The notes under the pieces: generated by a model
The model's input: only the letters and a program-made list of their open reading frames with translations
What the model was told of the DNA's origin: nothing
Databases searched by the model: none
Source of the DNA: a virus
Virus record (IMG/VR): IMGVR_UViG_3300032163_000062
Span: 1 to 35,653 of that record
Reading direction: 5' to 3' (one strand)
DNA length: 35,653 nt
Position numbers and translations under genes: made by a program
In this document: in pieces, positions 1-7,333 of the stretch
How the letters are laid out: each line of letters opens with the position of its first letter
How positions within the stretch are numbered: position 1 is the stretch's first letter

Positions 1-127
1 GCCAGCGGCAATTCTGTGGTTCGTAGTTGCCGGACGAGTCGATACGATCGATCTGATGCTTCTGGCTTGGCGGTTCTCCCATATCGGCCAGGAAGGCGAT
101 GAAGGATTCCCTCCATCGCCCGCAGAC
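1..127. repeat. Left copy of 127-bp exact terminal direct repeat
   Basis: Bases 1-127 are identical to 35527-35653. The repeat lies inside one open reading frame that continues across the joined ends, so it marks circular closure or permutation of the contig rather than a biological long terminal repeat. The exact length of 127 matches a common assembler k-mer overlap. The unique genome length would be 35,526 bp. Confidence 0.95.
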
Positions 128-361
128 GGAGATCCCTTTCGCTCCGTACGTCGGATAGCCTATGTTTTTCGGGTTCTCGCAACGCTCAATCATGTGATGC
201 CAAGTGCTGTATACCTTCGTTCCACGCATTCCGTGGTATTCGAAACTACGGCCTGGCTTCCCAGGATCTCCGTGCTTCCTGGTCCGGCAGTAGTGCATCG
301 GGCACATGCCGCGCCTTCTGCTGGCCCGATTGCATCCGGCAATGCTACAGGGCCGGCTCAT
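1..361 (-). CDS. HNH endonuclease, N-terminal part (gene continues across the contig junction)
   Basis: This is the first 120 codons of a 181-aa protein that starts with ATG at 361 and, after circular closure, continues from 35526 to 35342. The N-terminus carries a small Cys/His cluster (CSIAGC, then CPMHYC), probably a zinc site. A central block (STWHHMIERCENP, then YGAKGISVC, then WRESFIAFL) is typical of phage HNH proteins. The catalytic His-Asn-His-like segment, HQIDRIDSSGNYEPQNCRW, follows. The start overlaps the stop of the Mre11-Rad50 gene as ATGA, so it is translationally coupled. It could be a free-standing homing endonuclease or a packaging/recombination nuclease; the sequence does not decide. 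The in-frame continuation over the repeat is direct evidence for closure. Confidence 0.85.
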   Translation of the reverse strand, partial: MSRPCSIAGCNRASRRRGMCPMHYCRTRKHGDPGKPGRSFEYHGMRGTKVYSTWHHMIERCENPKNIGYPTYGAKGISVCGRWRESFIAFLADMGEPPSQKHQIDRIDSSGNYEPQNCRW

Positions 362-3300
362 TGTGTCCTCTGCATCATGATGCGTTGCGGAATCATTTCC
401 TGCGCCGATTCGCTGTGCGTGATGATTAGGGTGTGGCGTCGGCCGCTCTCGTTGTGCTCCACCTCGAGGAGTTGGAAGTACTTCGCGCGCGACTCAGGAT
501 CGAGCGCTCCATCGCATTCGTCCTTGAAGCATGTGAGGAAACGAATGCCGGTCGTCTTGTCTCTGACAATCGAGAACGCCGCATAGATCGCCTGTTTGAT
601 CCAGACCGACTCGCCGCCGGACAGCGTCTCAATCGGCTGCTCGCTCAGGAGTTCGTTGTCGAGAACGATGATTGCGAAGTCCTCGACTTGGCGCGTCTTG
701 CTGCCCTTCCCTGCCATGCGGGTCGTGCGCAACTCGATTGAGAAGCGCGATCCATACGCGGCAGAGAGCAGACGGTTGGCCACCTCCGCGATGCCCGGGC
801 CCATTGCGTCGAGCTCCAGCGCCTGGATTCCGTCCGGCCCGCATGCCGTCTCCAAGTACCGCCACTCCGCGGCCTCGGCCTCCATACTGACCAGTGAGGT
901 CCGCAACTCCTCGAGCTCGCATTTCTGCTTCGTTATCGCCGCGAGTTGCTTCTCGGCAGCCTCCAGCTTCGCCGCTGCGGTGGCCCGCTCTTCCTTCGCC
1001 GTCGTGTAGTCCGCGCGCGCCTGCTCGTACTGCTTCACGGCCTCCTCATGCGCGGGAGCGATTGACGGGTCCAGAGATGCGCGGATGCGCGCTGCCTTCT
1101 CGTTCAGTGAACGAGCGTCAGCCTCCAGCGTCTCGATGCGCGCGGTGAGCTCCGCGATCTTCGCCTCAGCCTGCGCCGCGGCCTCGAGGACTTTCTGCGC
1201 CGCCGTGATATCGAGTTGCCCCAGGGCCGCGCGGATCCGCGTGAGTTCCGTCTCGTCGGCCGGCGGGAGGTCGAGTGGCTCCGGTGCGGGAGGATCAATG
1301 ATTTCGATGATCTCCCCGTCCTTGCTCATGATCTGATTGCCGAGCGCGTGGATCTTCTCGCCGATCTCCCGGAATTGCGCCTGCTTCTCTTCCCGGCCGG
1401 CGTTGAGGTCTTTGTGCCAGTGCTCCCTTTCGGCGCCGCATTCCGGACATTCGTCGGTCAGAGGTTTTTCGACTTCCCCCTCGAGCCGCTTGTACTGCGA
1501 AAGAAAAACTGCATGATCTTGCTCCAGGCGCGCTTTCTCCGTGCGGAGCCGGGTGCGCTGCACTTCGAGTCCTCGGACATCAGCCGCATGAGCCTTGAGC
1601 GCGTCTGAGTACTCAGTGCTGCGTCGGGCTCGCTCGGCATTGATTTTGGATAGCCGCTCACTCTCCTTGCCCTCCTGCTCCTTGAGCTGCGCGTGATAAT
1701 CGATGTTCTCCTTTGCAATCTTGCGGCGATTAACGGCGTCATGAAAATCAATAATCTTCTTTCTGTCTTGTTCAGCCTGGTCGCCCTTACCAATCGATTC
1801 TTGCTCTGCCGCCTTCGCGTCCCGCTCGATCTGCTCCTGCTCGACCTTGAGCACGTGCAGGGTCTCGACTTTCTCGCGGCATTCCTTGCCCGTCGCCGTG
1901 AGGTCCTCAATCTTGGCGTCGGAGTTCTGGACCTCAGCCCTGCTCCAATCGATCCGGCCGGCGATCTCCGGCTCCTCAGCGACGAAGCGCTCCAGGAGCG
2001 TGACCTGCCCGCGGCCCGTCGTGATGCTACCCTCGATGGCTCCCGCGCGCGCCTTCGCGCTCTCCGCATATGCCTGGAGATAGTCCAGCCCCGCGAGCTC
2101 GCGAAAAATGGCCTTGCGCTCGCCCTTGGTGGCGTCAGATAGGTCGGGGTTGTTCTTCGTCGGCCGCTGGGAGACGAACGCGCTGCGGAGGAAGAGCGGC
2201 AGGCTTCCGATGAGGCCCGTGATCGCCTGCTCGTAGTCCTCCTTGCGGCCGTTCGTGAGTGGCTCCCAGTCGCCACGGATAACCCCCTCCGAATCGGGAG
2301 CGCCGGGCGTCTCCTCGGAGGCAGTTGCGGCGCGGAACAGGTGGTACTTCACGACCCCGCTGGCGTTCGCGCCGTCGATCTCCATGAGCGCGCGGTACTC
2401 GGTCCCGGTGCGCTCGTCGCAAAACCAGAGCTCGCGCGTAGAATCCCGCAGGCGGAAATGGTCCTGGAGCTTCCCGTCCCGCGTGAGCATGCAGGGGTAC
2501 GGGTGCATGTTTTCGATGACCGTTGACTTCGCAGATCCGTTGACGCCGATCATGGCAATCAGACCGGGATCGTAGCCGTCGAGGTTGTAATCGACTTCGT
2601 CCTTGCGCTGGCCCTTCCACACGCCAATGGCGCCCCGGAGCCGGAGCCGGCGCAGGCGGAAGTGGAAGCCCGCGGCCGCGCCCCGCTCGGTGGCTTCGCG
2701 CTCCAGGAGATCGGCCTTGAGCAGAACGGATTCGGCGACGGGCTGATCAACTGTGCGATTTCCCGGAGGCTCGAAATTGGATGCCTCCGCATAGACCGTG
2801 ACTTTCTCCCGCAGCCGGTGCTTCTCCGTGATCTCCGCAGCGCGCACAGTCTCTGTCGGGATCAGCTCGACGGTAACGCGGGAGCCGGGCAGAGCGCCGG
2901 TTGCGAGATAGGCTTCGAGCATGGCGTCCGTGTCGATCTGCGCCGCCTGCTCTTTCGTCGCCCGGTAGCAGACCCACGCCTGCACGCCTTCGACCTCAGG
3001 GCCGGCGGGCTCGGGCCAGGTCACCACGAATTTGCAGCGCCGCGGGTGAGGATAGGGAACGCGGGTGACGGCGGCATCGCACGCACCCAGCCCGAGTTCG
3101 ACCAGGTTGAAGCCGCTCTGCCCCAGCTCGCCCCAGTTCACCGGGTACGCGCTGCCTGGGTAGTACGCCGGCAGGCCGGGGATCTGCTGCGCCAGGTGAA
3201 TATCTCCCAGCGCGTAGTAATCAGCGCCTACCGGAGCGAGATCCTCACGGCCGATCGTGATGCTCCCCGCTCCGATGACCTGGCCGTTCTGCATGCTCGC

Positions 3301-3906
3301 GCCCTCGACGGGACCGTGGTAGAGCATGACGCATGGCAGCTCCGGGTGCTGCGCCCGGATCGCGCCCAGGCCCAAGAGGATCGAGCGCAGCGCGATTTTC
3401 ATCGCCTCGCCCGTCTCCCGCGCGTTCGCGGCCTCCTTGCCCGCGAGGAGCCATTCACGCGAAGGTTCGGGGCAGCCGAGAATGAGGAGTCGCGGCTTGT
3501 CTTTATAATCGAGATTTGGGCTGTAATGGATTTCCATATCTTTCGTCACAGAGACTACATCGCCGCCTTCGTCGAGCAAGTATGGAACGCCGGCTGTGAG
3601 TATGACGAAAGAATGTTCGGCTCCGAGTGCCATCAGCGCATCGTAGCAGCCCGGCAGGTCATGCGTAGGCGTGCCGGCCACTGCCGCTATCGGGCAGACG
3701 TCCAGGATGCGCTGGATCACCGCCAGTAGCGCGGGAAAGCCGCCCGCCGTGCTGTTCTGTGCACCGCGGTCAAAGAGGTCGCCGGAGATCGTGACAAACG
3801 CGGGCTTCTCCCGCTCGGCCGTCTCTGCCAAAGTCGTGAGGCTCGCAAGCGCCTCGACCTGATGCTCGCGGGAGAAATGGATATCGGCTGTGTGGAGGAT
3901 TTTCAT
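358..3906 (-). CDS. Single-chain Mre11-Rad50 (SbcD-SbcC) fusion
   Basis: A 1182-aa protein joining an SbcD/Mre11-type metallophosphoesterase (about residues 1-390) to an SbcC/Rad50-type SMC ATPase (about 400-1182). The nuclease half shows D8-x-H10, GDLFDRG (D43), GTPTHD (78-83, in place of GNHD), an LYHGP block and GDIH. The ATPase half has Walker A GVNGSAKST at 454-462 (Ala459 where Gly is usual), long coiled coils with a zinc hook CPEC (820-823), signature LSGGE (1095-1099), Walker B FKDECDGALD and an H-loop THSES. In the usual system the two halves are separate subunits that resect or clip DNA ends. A fusion fixes 1:1 stoichiometry. It is coupled by ATGA to the 93-aa gene upstream and to the HNH gene downstream. 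The role is inferred to be phage recombination or end processing. Confidence 0.93.
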   Translation of the reverse strand: MKILHTADIHFSREHQVEALASLTTLAETAEREKPAFVTISGDLFDRGAQNSTAGGFPALLAVIQRILDVCPIAAVAGTPTHDLPGCYDALMALGAEHSFVILTAGVPYLLDEGGDVVSVTKDMEIHYSPNLDYKDKPRLLILGCPEPSREWLLAGKEAANARETGEAMKIALRSILLGLGAIRAQHPELPCVMLYHGPVEGASMQNGQVIGAGSITIGREDLAPVGADYYALGDIHLAQQIPGLPAYYPGSAYPVNWGELGQSGFNLVELGLGACDAAVTRVPYPHPRRCKFVVTWPEPAGPEVEGVQAWVCYRATKEQAAQIDTDAMLEAYLATGALPGSRVTVELIPTETVRAAEITEKHRLREKVTVYAEASNFEPPGNRTVDQPVAESVLLKADLLEREATERGAAAGFHFRLRRLRLRGAIGVWKGQRKDEVDYNLDGYDPGLIAMIGVNGSAKSTVIENMHPYPCMLTRDGKLQDHFRLRDSTRELWFCDERTGTEYRALMEIDGANASGVVKYHLFRAATASEETPGAPDSEGVIRGDWEPLTNGRKEDYEQAITGLIGSLPLFLRSAFVSQRPTKNNPDLSDATKGERKAIFRELAGLDYLQAYAESAKARAGAIEGSITTGRGQVTLLERFVAEEPEIAGRIDWSRAEVQNSDAKIEDLTATGKECREKVETLHVLKVEQEQIERDAKAAEQESIGKGDQAEQDRKKIIDFHDAVNRRKIAKENIDYHAQLKEQEGKESERLSKINAERARRSTEYSDALKAHAADVRGLEVQRTRLRTEKARLEQDHAVFLSQYKRLEGEVEKPLTDECPECGAEREHWHKDLNAGREEKQAQFREIGEKIHALGNQIMSKDGEIIEIIDPPAPEPLDLPPADETELTRIRAALGQLDITAAQKVLEAAAQAEAKIAELTARIETLEADARSLNEKAARIRASLDPSIAPAHEEAVKQYEQARADYTTAKEERATAAAKLEAAEKQLAAITKQKCELEELRTSLVSMEAEAAEWRYLETACGPDGIQALELDAMGPGIAEVANRLLSAAYGSRFSIELRTTRMAGKGSKTRQVEDFAIIVLDNELLSEQPIETLSGGESVWIKQAIYAAFSIVRDKTTGIRFLTCFKDECDGALDPESRAKYFQLLEVEHNESGRRHTLIITHSESAQEMIPQRIMMQRTQ

Positions 3907-4184
3907 TCGACGATCTCCTTCTCCACGACGCTGACACCCCCGGCCGCAACCGTCGGCACGTCGAACACCGGCTGCGGCATCGCGAACGGCACCCCGTCCT
4001 CTGCCGCTACTGCCGCCGCCTCTTCGATATCGAGAAGGAAGTCGGCGTTGAGCTTCTTCTTGAGGTCCGCGACGTTGCCCTGAATGTGGACGCTATGCAC
4101 GTCGAATGTAGCGAGGGCATCATGCCCGTGCCGCGTCCCGCTGACCGTGAATGCGATCCCGTCGAGAAGGAAATACACGGTCAT
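3903..4184 (-). CDS. Hypothetical 93-aa protein in recombination block
   Basis: A small acidic protein beginning MTVYFLLDGIAFTVSG. The N-terminal half reads as alternating beta strands (HDALATFDVHSVHIQGNV), followed by a helical Lys/Asp segment (LKKKLNADFLLDIEEAAAVAA) and a Pro/Val-rich tail. I recognise no family. It overlaps its upstream neighbour and the downstream Mre11-Rad50 fusion by ATGA at both ends, so it is made together with them and may be an accessory of that complex; this is inference from context only. Confidence 0.75.
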   Translation of the reverse strand: MTVYFLLDGIAFTVSGTRHGHDALATFDVHSVHIQGNVADLKKKLNADFLLDIEEAAAVAAEDGVPFAMPQPVFDVPTVAAGGVSVVEKEIVE

Positions 4185-5302
4185 GCCGCACCTGCCTTCT
4201 GGAGATGCGCGATGAAGCGGTCGATCACGCCGTTGATTTGCGCGAGCGTGGCGTCCTTGTTGGCCAGCGTGGCGTCGAGCAGGGCGGTGGCTTTCGCAGA
4301 GCCCCTCACCTTTCCCCTGTAGCCCTCCAGCATCTCGCGCGCGGCATCGATGGTCGATTTCTCCGGCGTCTCTGCCTCGAGCTCGAAGGTGTCGACGGCG
4401 GACTGCGGCGCGATCACTTCCCCGCTCTGCTCGCCCACGGTGCGGGCGATGGGCGCGCCATTTTCTTTGACTACCGTGACATCGATGGCTTCTTCCGCTG
4501 CCCTGATTTCCGCCGCGATCTGATGCGAAGAATCTCGCGGACCGAAAATGCTCCGTGATGCAGAAACCATATTGTTCAGCGCCGCCTCACGCATGCGGGG
4601 ATCTGCAAGCAGTTTGTCCGTATCGATCTGGACATGAGGAAAGGCGAAAGGCTTTTTCAGTTCTTCGATTGTGTATTCGTTTTTCACTTTCAGAGCCAGC
4701 CGAATGACACGTAGGTGGGCGCCGGTGTCCCCAAGTTCATCACGTGACTTTTTCTTCTGGATCATTGCCCTTTGGACTTCGCGATCAACGTGGGCAAGCT
4801 TCTCAGATTCATTCTTCCACTTGCCGCGAACGGGGTAGTTGTCTTTCCATTCGACAATCGGTCCCTTCTCGGCATCGTCTGCCGCGTTTTTTCTGAGTTC
4901 CTCCTCAATGGCATCCAGATCAATCACCTTTTCGGCGACAAGAATTACCCATTGGCCGTTGGGTTTTTGCATAGCAGCCGTTGCTTTATTGCGGCTCATG
5001 CGCGCAGTCCGTTCTACTCCTCCGGTATGAGCAGGGTCCCATTGGAGAGTTAGAGCGTTGGCCATCGCCATAAGCGGGCGCTTCCCGAGGCTCCTCTTGT
5101 TCGATGATGGTTTCAATGCAAAACAATCAGGTCCTTTGGGATCCGGGTCTACCGAAACCATTTCAATGGTGACCTTTTCAAATTCTCCGAGAACATCACC
5201 AAAGGTTTCTGTGGGCAGAATGAGATTCACCTTTGACAGATCAATTTTCTGTCGCTCGATTGCCGCCTGTATGACGGCAGGGACATTCGTGATAGAATCC
5301 AT
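4181..5302 (-). CDS. Unknown 373-aa protein of the recombination block
   Basis: Starts at ATG 5302 behind a strong AAGGAG site (5310-5315). Mostly soluble and mixed alpha/beta. A central segment (ALTLQWDPAHTGGVERTARMS, then NGQWVILVAEKVIDLDAIEEE) precedes a basic patch (AMIQKKKSRDE) and a block (GAHLRVIRLALKVKNEYTIEELKKPFAFP) that resembles helical segments of phage DNA-metabolism proteins. I cannot assign a family. Its position directly before the coupled 93-aa and Mre11-Rad50 genes makes a single-strand-annealing, ssDNA-binding or loading role possible but unproven. The acidic C-terminal third, with a helical end, would suit protein-protein contact. Confidence 0.85.
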   Translation of the reverse strand: MDSITNVPAVIQAAIERQKIDLSKVNLILPTETFGDVLGEFEKVTIEMVSVDPDPKGPDCFALKPSSNKRSLGKRPLMAMANALTLQWDPAHTGGVERTARMSRNKATAAMQKPNGQWVILVAEKVIDLDAIEEELRKNAADDAEKGPIVEWKDNYPVRGKWKNESEKLAHVDREVQRAMIQKKKSRDELGDTGAHLRVIRLALKVKNEYTIEELKKPFAFPHVQIDTDKLLADPRMREAALNNMVSASRSIFGPRDSSHQIAAEIRAAEEAIDVTVVKENGAPIARTVGEQSGEVIAPQSAVDTFELEAETPEKSTIDAAREMLEGYRGKVRGSAKATALLDATLANKDATLAQINGVIDRFIAHLQKAGAA

Positions 5303-5440
5303 TTATCGGCTCCTTCTGCCCCTCGCGGGGCGGTCTGAAAAGCCGGGCGAGCGGGAAAATCTGACAAGCCCCCCGCCGCCCGGTAGGAGCCGAAGACGCG
5401 CTGCTTGTCGGCGCGCGCACGCGGCTCCCGGTGAAAACTC
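5303..5440 (-). other. 138-bp gap with no convincing gene
   Basis: A GC-rich gap between the stop of the 64-aa gene and the start of the 373-aa gene. It contains the strong ribosome binding site of the latter at 5310-5315. An open frame on the minus strand here is rich in Pro/Arg/Ser and does not look coding. No clear promoter or U-tailed hairpin was found. It is one of the few breaks in an otherwise overlapping gene series, so it may hold an RNA processing or secondary promoter site. Confidence 0.4.
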
Positions 5441-5635
5441 CTATGCCACTTCGTCGGCGAGCTTCATTCTCGCCGCTTTCGCCTCCTCCCTTCCTGCCTC
5501 GAGCCCGCGCTTGAGCAGGTCGCGCGCCTCTTCAACGGTGGGCGCTTCGCCGGTCACGTCGAGCTGCGCGATGTTTTTCGCCGATTGCGTGACGTTGATC
5601 CGCACGCGCGTGGTGGTCTCGTTCTCGGAGCTCAC
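5441..5635 (-). CDS. Hypothetical 64-aa protein
   Basis: The GTG start at 5635 is chosen because an AAGGAGG site lies 5 nt upstream and the start forms a GTGA overlap with the preceding gene's stop (5632-5634). A longer frame extends upstream but would overlap that gene fully. The protein has a short beta segment (TTRVRINVTQSAKNIAQLDVTG) and a helical, Glu/Lys/Ala-rich C-terminus (PTVEEARDLLKRGLEAGREE). The pattern resembles small phage accessory proteins. No function can be assigned. Confidence 0.75.
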   Translation of the reverse strand: MSSENETTTRVRINVTQSAKNIAQLDVTGEAPTVEEARDLLKRGLEAGREEAKAARMKLADEVA

Positions 5636-5886
5636 TGCATCCTCCTTGCCGGATTCTGCTCCGGCCCGCTTCTGGATGGACCTTCCCGCCTCACGGCCTG
5701 CTTCTTCGTCAACTCCAGGCGGGACTCGTCGATCCATTCGTACTCGGCGATCTTTCCGTCCTTCGTCAACTCGGGCGAAAGGAGCCCGTAATGAGTGCAG
5801 CCAGTCATGTACTCGGTCCGCCCCATGACGACGCCGATATACCCGGTGATCTTGTCGCGGAGAACCTCGCCAAGTTTGAACTTCAC
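5632..5886 (-). CDS. Small conserved-type phage protein, SH3/KOW-like fold suspected
   Basis: An 84-aa protein beginning MKFKLGEVLRDKITGYIGVV followed by GRTEYMTGCTHYGLLSPEL and EYEWIDESRLEL. The layout (lgd.v.Dk.TG..G.v..r..yltGc..Y.l.p ... ewfDe.rLe) is one I know from many hypothetical proteins in phage early regions, and it reads as a small beta-barrel. The C-terminal 20 residues are basic and disordered and overlap the next gene's ribosome binding site. The ATG at 5886 overlaps the stop of the upstream membrane protein (ATGA, 5883-5886). Confidence 0.8.
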   Translation of the reverse strand: MKFKLGEVLRDKITGYIGVVMGRTEYMTGCTHYGLLSPELTKDGKIAEYEWIDESRLELTKKQAVRREGPSRSGPEQNPARRMQ

Positions 5887-6284
5887 GCGGAGGCCTCCCC
5901 GCTTTCCAACTTCGGCGCTTCTGCCGCTGAGTCCGTTGCCACTTCCGCAGGGGCCGCCGCGATAGTCAGATGCACCTCGCCGATGCCCTCAAAGACATGG
6001 CCGTTGGTCGAAAGGGAAACGCCCCCCTTTGCCTTGCTCAGCAGCTCCTCAATGAGCAGCGGCAGAGTCTCGGGCATGTAGTGAGCGTCCGGGGCAGCCT
6101 TCACCCCCGCAAGAACCTCAGCAGGCGTCCCCTTTTTCTCAATATTCCAGCTCATGAACCCTCCCCGGAACTTGCGTTCCTCGCACCTGATTCTGATGGC
6201 CATGTAACACATGGCTCCTCCCAGTACCAGAAAAGTGATGATGAGAAATTGCACCCCGAACGGGATCGCGCTAAATGGGATCAT
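5883..6284 (-). CDS. Membrane-anchored small protein with strong internal start
   Basis: A 133-aa reading frame. Residues 1-43 form one membrane helix (FGVQFLIITFLVLGGAMCYM) followed by a basic stretch. Residues 44-133 begin MSWNIEKKGTPAEVLAG and resemble a free-standing family of small phage proteins ending in VSLSTNGH-type repeats. A strong GGGGAGGG site stands before the internal ATG (6155), so two products, anchored and soluble, may be made from one frame. Use of the upstream ATG (6284) is supported by its short overlap with the preceding gene, whose stop is at 6271; otherwise there would be an unusual 115-nt gap. The C-terminus is Ala/Glu-rich. Confidence 0.65.
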   Translation of the reverse strand: MIPFSAIPFGVQFLIITFLVLGGAMCYMAIRIRCEERKFRGGFMSWNIEKKGTPAEVLAGVKAAPDAHYMPETLPLLIEELLSKAKGGVSLSTNGHVFEGIGEVHLTIAAAPAEVATDSAAEAPKLESGEASA

Positions 6285-6507
6285 TCGGGCCCCCCTGCCC
6301 TGCCAATTTCTTGCCCCCTGGCGCGGGGCGCACTAGTGCGCCCGCATTTTTTGGGGGATGGTGAGCACCTTTCTTACTTCTGGTCTTGGCAGCGTAGCAG
6401 GCCCATTTCGCGAACGCCGAAAGGGACAGGCCATGAGCCGCCGCGTAGACCGTGAATTCGAGTTTCTGCTCCTCCGTATCGAACGAAAAGCTCACCTCTC
6501 TGTTCAC
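6271..6507 (-). CDS. Ribbon-helix-helix-like small protein
   Basis: A 78-aa protein from a GTG (6507) that overlaps the upstream stop as GTGA; the longer in-frame extension is rejected because it lies over that gene. The segment NREVSFSFDTEEQKLEFTVY followed by AAAHGLSLSAFAKWACYAA has the strand-helix-helix rhythm of CopG/Arc-type DNA-binding proteins: a beta strand with polar alternation, then A..hG.slSaf...A. The C-terminus is basic and Pro/Gly-rich. A role as an early transcription regulator is inferred from this pattern and its position near the start of the leftward operon; it is unproven. Confidence 0.65.
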   Translation of the reverse strand: MNREVSFSFDTEEQKLEFTVYAAAHGLSLSAFAKWACYAAKTRSKKGAHHPPKNAGALVRPAPGGKKLAGQGGPNDPI

Positions 6508-6695
6508 GATCCCCTCAGCGCCAGGTAATCCGTCCGCACGCGCAAGGCTTCGATTCTCATCGGGGTGCCATAGTCGGGATACCTGGGATGATCGGCGCCC
6601 ACGTGGGAGCCGAAACGAGCAGGGTAGACTAGGCAATCGACCTCGTAGGGCACGCCGTCGATGGAAATCCGCACGGTGGCAGGGGTCGGCCTCAT
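6504..6695 (-). CDS. Hypothetical 63-aa protein
   Basis: A small protein beginning MRPTPATVRISIDGVPYEVD, which predicts two or three beta strands, then a Pro/His/Asp-rich stretch and MRIEALRVRTDYLALRG. Its ATG overlaps the stop of the AbrB-like gene (6692-6695) and its stop overlaps the next GTG. I recognise no family. The overlaps on both sides support translation. Confidence 0.65.
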   Translation of the reverse strand: MRPTPATVRISIDGVPYEVDCLVYPARFGSHVGADHPRYPDYGTPMRIEALRVRTDYLALRGS

Positions 6696-6904
6696 ACTGC
6701 GCCTTTCCGAGATTGATGATTTTTCTTCAGGTAGAAATGGAGAGAGTTATCCCGCTTGTCGGTAAGCGCTGTGTATTCGTCGCCGAGCATCGCTCCTGCG
6801 TATTTCATCCACAGCCGCGGCGCTGCCAGAGTGCAGGAGGTCTTCCCCTTTTTCCGGATTGTGTAGGAGCCGATTTCGACCAGATACTTTTTTGGGATCA
6901 TCAC
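6692..6904 (-). CDS. AbrB/SpoVT-like small DNA-binding candidate
   Basis: A 70-aa protein read from GTG 6904 (ATG at 6901 is an alternative). The pattern YTIRKKGKTSCTLAAPRLWM followed by GAMLGDEYTALTDKRDNSLHFYL matches the swapped-hairpin AbrB/SpoVT layout (R..g...l.lP..w....g...GD........  L.i) that is frequent in phage and archaeal small regulators. The tail is basic (KKNHQSRKG). It overlaps the upstream 112-codon frame by 158 nt, so either the upstream protein is shorter than its open frame or the two share coding sequence. The regulatory role is inferred. Confidence 0.6.
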   Translation of the reverse strand: MMIPKKYLVEIGSYTIRKKGKTSCTLAAPRLWMKYAGAMLGDEYTALTDKRDNSLHFYLKKNHQSRKGAV

Positions 6905-7085
6905 GCCGCACCAAATCCGCGATCTCGTCGCGAAGGACGGCGTTCTGTTCTACCAGCTCTCGCGTGTAGCAGATCATGCGATTCAATTCCCGCGTGATCT
7001 GATTGCTGACCCCGACGAACACTTCGTAGATGGAGATTCGCAACTCTGCGCGAAGTCCTTCCACAATTTTTGAATTGGGAGACAC
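6747..7085 (-). CDS. Hypothetical early protein, coiled-coil N-terminus
   Basis: The GTG start at 7085 has AAAGGA 8 nt upstream. Residues 1-66 (SPNSKIVEGLRAELRISIYE, then VSNQITRELNRMICYTREL and VEQNAVLRDEIADLVRRDD) look like a genuine helical, coiled-coil protein. The last 45 residues lie over the AbrB-like gene in another frame and may not be meaningful. A second open frame begins at ATG 7128 behind GGAGGG and, if one base of the G6 run near 7103 were missing, would continue into this protein. The true N-terminus is therefore uncertain. This is the first gene of the leftward series. Confidence 0.55.
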   Translation of the reverse strand: MSPNSKIVEGLRAELRISIYEVFVGVSNQITRELNRMICYTRELVEQNAVLRDEIADLVRRDDPKKVSGRNRLLHNPEKGEDLLHSGSAAAVDEIRRSDARRRIHSAYRQAG

Positions 7086-7138
7086 AGGTTTTTCCTTTCC
7101 CCCCTCCCCTTGTTCTGACGTGGGCCATGATACCCTCC

Positions 7139-7186
7139 GTCAGCTCCCATGTTCAGGTCCCTGGATATCTATTATCGGAAGCTGAC
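7139..7186. promoter_or_regulatory. Nested inverted repeat in the divergent intergenic region
   Basis: The outer arms GTCAGCTCCC (7139-7148) and GGAAGCTGAC (7177-7186) pair at 9 of 10 positions. Inside them lies CAGG-TC-CCTG (7154-7163). In the leftward transcript this could fold as a two-tier leader hairpin, and as DNA it could be a regulator site between the early promoter and the first gene. It has no U-tract, so it is not an ordinary terminator. Confidence 0.45.
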
Positions 7187-7193
7187 AACAGAT

Positions 7194-7222
7194 ACGGTAG
7201 CATCCCGCGGAGGGGGTGTCAA
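7194..7222 (-). promoter_or_regulatory. Candidate leftward early promoter
   Basis: On the minus strand there is a perfect -35 TTGACA (7222-7217), a 17-nt spacer and TACCGT (7199-7194) as -10. The -10 matches the sigma70 consensus at only three of six positions, so activation or a phage factor may be needed. It is well placed to start the long leftward series. Confidence 0.4.
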
Positions 7223-7333
7223 TAAAAATCAGTGTCTGCGCGAAGTTTTTCTAAACGATTTGTGAGCCATTATGACACAATGCAAAGCGCAATAGTGATA
7301 CACAGGGGCGTCATTTTGATGCATAACGATTTC

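Noticed and set aside
1-127. Terminal repeat as a true phage long terminal repeat
   Set aside because: The repeat is inside a gene that is completed only by joining the ends, and its length equals a common assembly k-mer, so closure is the simpler reading.
2662-3729. Long plus-strand open frame of 355 codons
   Set aside because: It is antisense to the Mre11 half of the fusion, which shows all expected motifs; no ribosome site or domain supports it.
6901-7128. 75-codon frame with a good ribosome site at the start of the leftward series
   Set aside because: The product is Arg/His/Gly-rich and looks like a shadow of the coiled-coil frame; kept only as a possible frameshift case.
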